From contig JBHHWI010000021.1 in the NCBI GenBank assembly GCA_046756445.1, positions 1 through 32,495 of the forward strand: 32,495 bases of DNA, given 5' to 3'. The notes under the pieces were generated by a model, which saw only the letters and a program-made list of their open reading frames with translations, did no database searches and was not told the DNA's origin. The position numbers and the translations under genes are program-made. Each line of letters opens with the position of its first letter. Positions within the stretch are counted from its first letter, which is position 1. This DNA comes from JACZWL01 sp046756445 (GTDB lineage Bacteria > Pseudomonadota > Gammaproteobacteria > Steroidobacterales > Woeseiaceae). Below are positions 32,200 through 32,495 of the stretch, one piece after another.

Positions 32200-32495
32200 T
32201 TACCAAAGATAGAAAAATGCAAAGATGAAGACCCAGACCAGATCAACGAAATGCCAGTAGAGTCCGGCAATTTCCACCATTTCATAATTACCGCGAGTTC
32301 TTTCATAAAAGCCGTTTTTGACTCTTCGTCCGACTACTATCAGGTAGATTACGCCCGCGCTTACATGCAGGCCGTGAAAACCCGTGATCATGAAAAAGGT
32401 CGAGCCGAACTGGGCCGCCCCCCACGGGTTGCCCCAGGGACGCACGCCTTCAAGGATAAGCTTGGTCCACTCGAACGCCTGCATGCCGACGAACG
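32200..32495 (-). CDS. Cytochrome c oxidase subunit III (C-terminal part, cut by window edge)
   Basis: About 98 C-terminal residues are visible; the frame runs off the window end, so the N-terminal half is missing. Features are VGMQAFEWTKLI, FFMITGFHGLHVSAGVIYL and the family-typical WHFVDLVWVFIFAFFYLW. Subunit III is a core membrane subunit of heme-copper oxidases that carries no metal and supports proton uptake. Subunits I and II presumably lie just beyond base 32495 on the minus strand. An apparent ATG at 32484 is internal and not the start. Whether the oxidase is aa3 type cannot be told from this fragment. Confidence 0.92.
   Translation of the reverse strand, partial: FVGMQAFEWTKLILEGVRPWGNPWGAAQFGSTFFMITGFHGLHVSAGVIYLIVVGRRVKNGFYERTRGNYEMVEIAGLYWHFVDLVWVFIFAFFYLW

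Noticed and set aside
1..32495. CRISPR arrays, tRNA or rRNA genes, phage or insertion-sequence genes.
   Set aside because: No repeat-spacer pattern, cloverleaf sequence, transposase or integrase motif was seen on either strand.

Overview
The window is a moderately GC-rich, gene-dense chromosomal segment from a gammaproteobacterium. The case rests on gene content and order. The block kdsD-kdsC-lptC-lptA-lptB-rpoN-hpf-ptsN-rapZ, the pair ibaG-murA, degS, petABC-sspA-sspB and yraN-lpoA-rsmI follow the order known from Pseudomonas and Escherichia relatives. A HiPIP, a gamma/beta-type cytochrome b and a PykA-type pyruvate kinase point to an aerobic, probably uncultured, Chromatiales- or Woeseia-like lineage; this placement is inference. 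No rRNA, tRNA, CRISPR, prophage or insertion sequence is visible. No gap between genes exceeds 300 bases.

Layout. 1-6051: lower glycolysis (gap, 5' truncated; pgk; pyk) interrupted by a YjiH-type membrane protein and a convergent Tat-exported PhoX-like protein. 6051-12471: accessory genes, namely a penicillin-acylase-family Ntn hydrolase that overlaps pyk, a MoxR AAA ATPase with its CoxE-like VWA partner, an exported PrxQ-type peroxiredoxin and a patatin-like phospholipase. 12475-21525 (minus): a probable long operon, yrbG-kdsD-kdsC-lptC-lptA-lptB-rpoN-hpf-ptsN-rapZ-mgtE, which makes Kdo precursor, builds the LPS export bridge, and encodes sigma-54, ribosome hibernation factor, EIIA-Ntr, the RNase adapter and a Mg2+ channel. 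21684-23204: ibaG-murA. 23257-24333 (minus): degS. 24554-28248: petABC (cytochrome bc1) then sspA-sspB. 28253-28302: a perfect 23-bp inverted repeat, terminator-like. 28307-30582 (minus): lpoA-yraN. 30611-31468: rsmI. 31445-32495 (minus): oxidase subunit III (cut by the window edge), subunit IV and a Tat-exported HiPIP.

How the genes work together. The window is mainly cell-envelope construction (LPS, peptidoglycan, sigma-E signalling), central carbon flux and aerobic respiration. The bc1 complex, HiPIP and heme-copper oxidase could form one electron-transfer chain. Compared with the classical layout, several genes are missing from expected places: ptsO/NPr after rapZ, the mla genes before ibaG, diaA and dolP between sspB and yraN, and rnpB after rsmI. 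At least four genes (yjiH-like, murA, rsmI, HiPIP) appear to begin at TTG. I see no clearly new multi-gene system. The best leads are the pyk/Ntn-hydrolase coupling, the MoxR-VWA pair of unknown client, the exported peroxiredoxin and the palindrome at 28253-28302.
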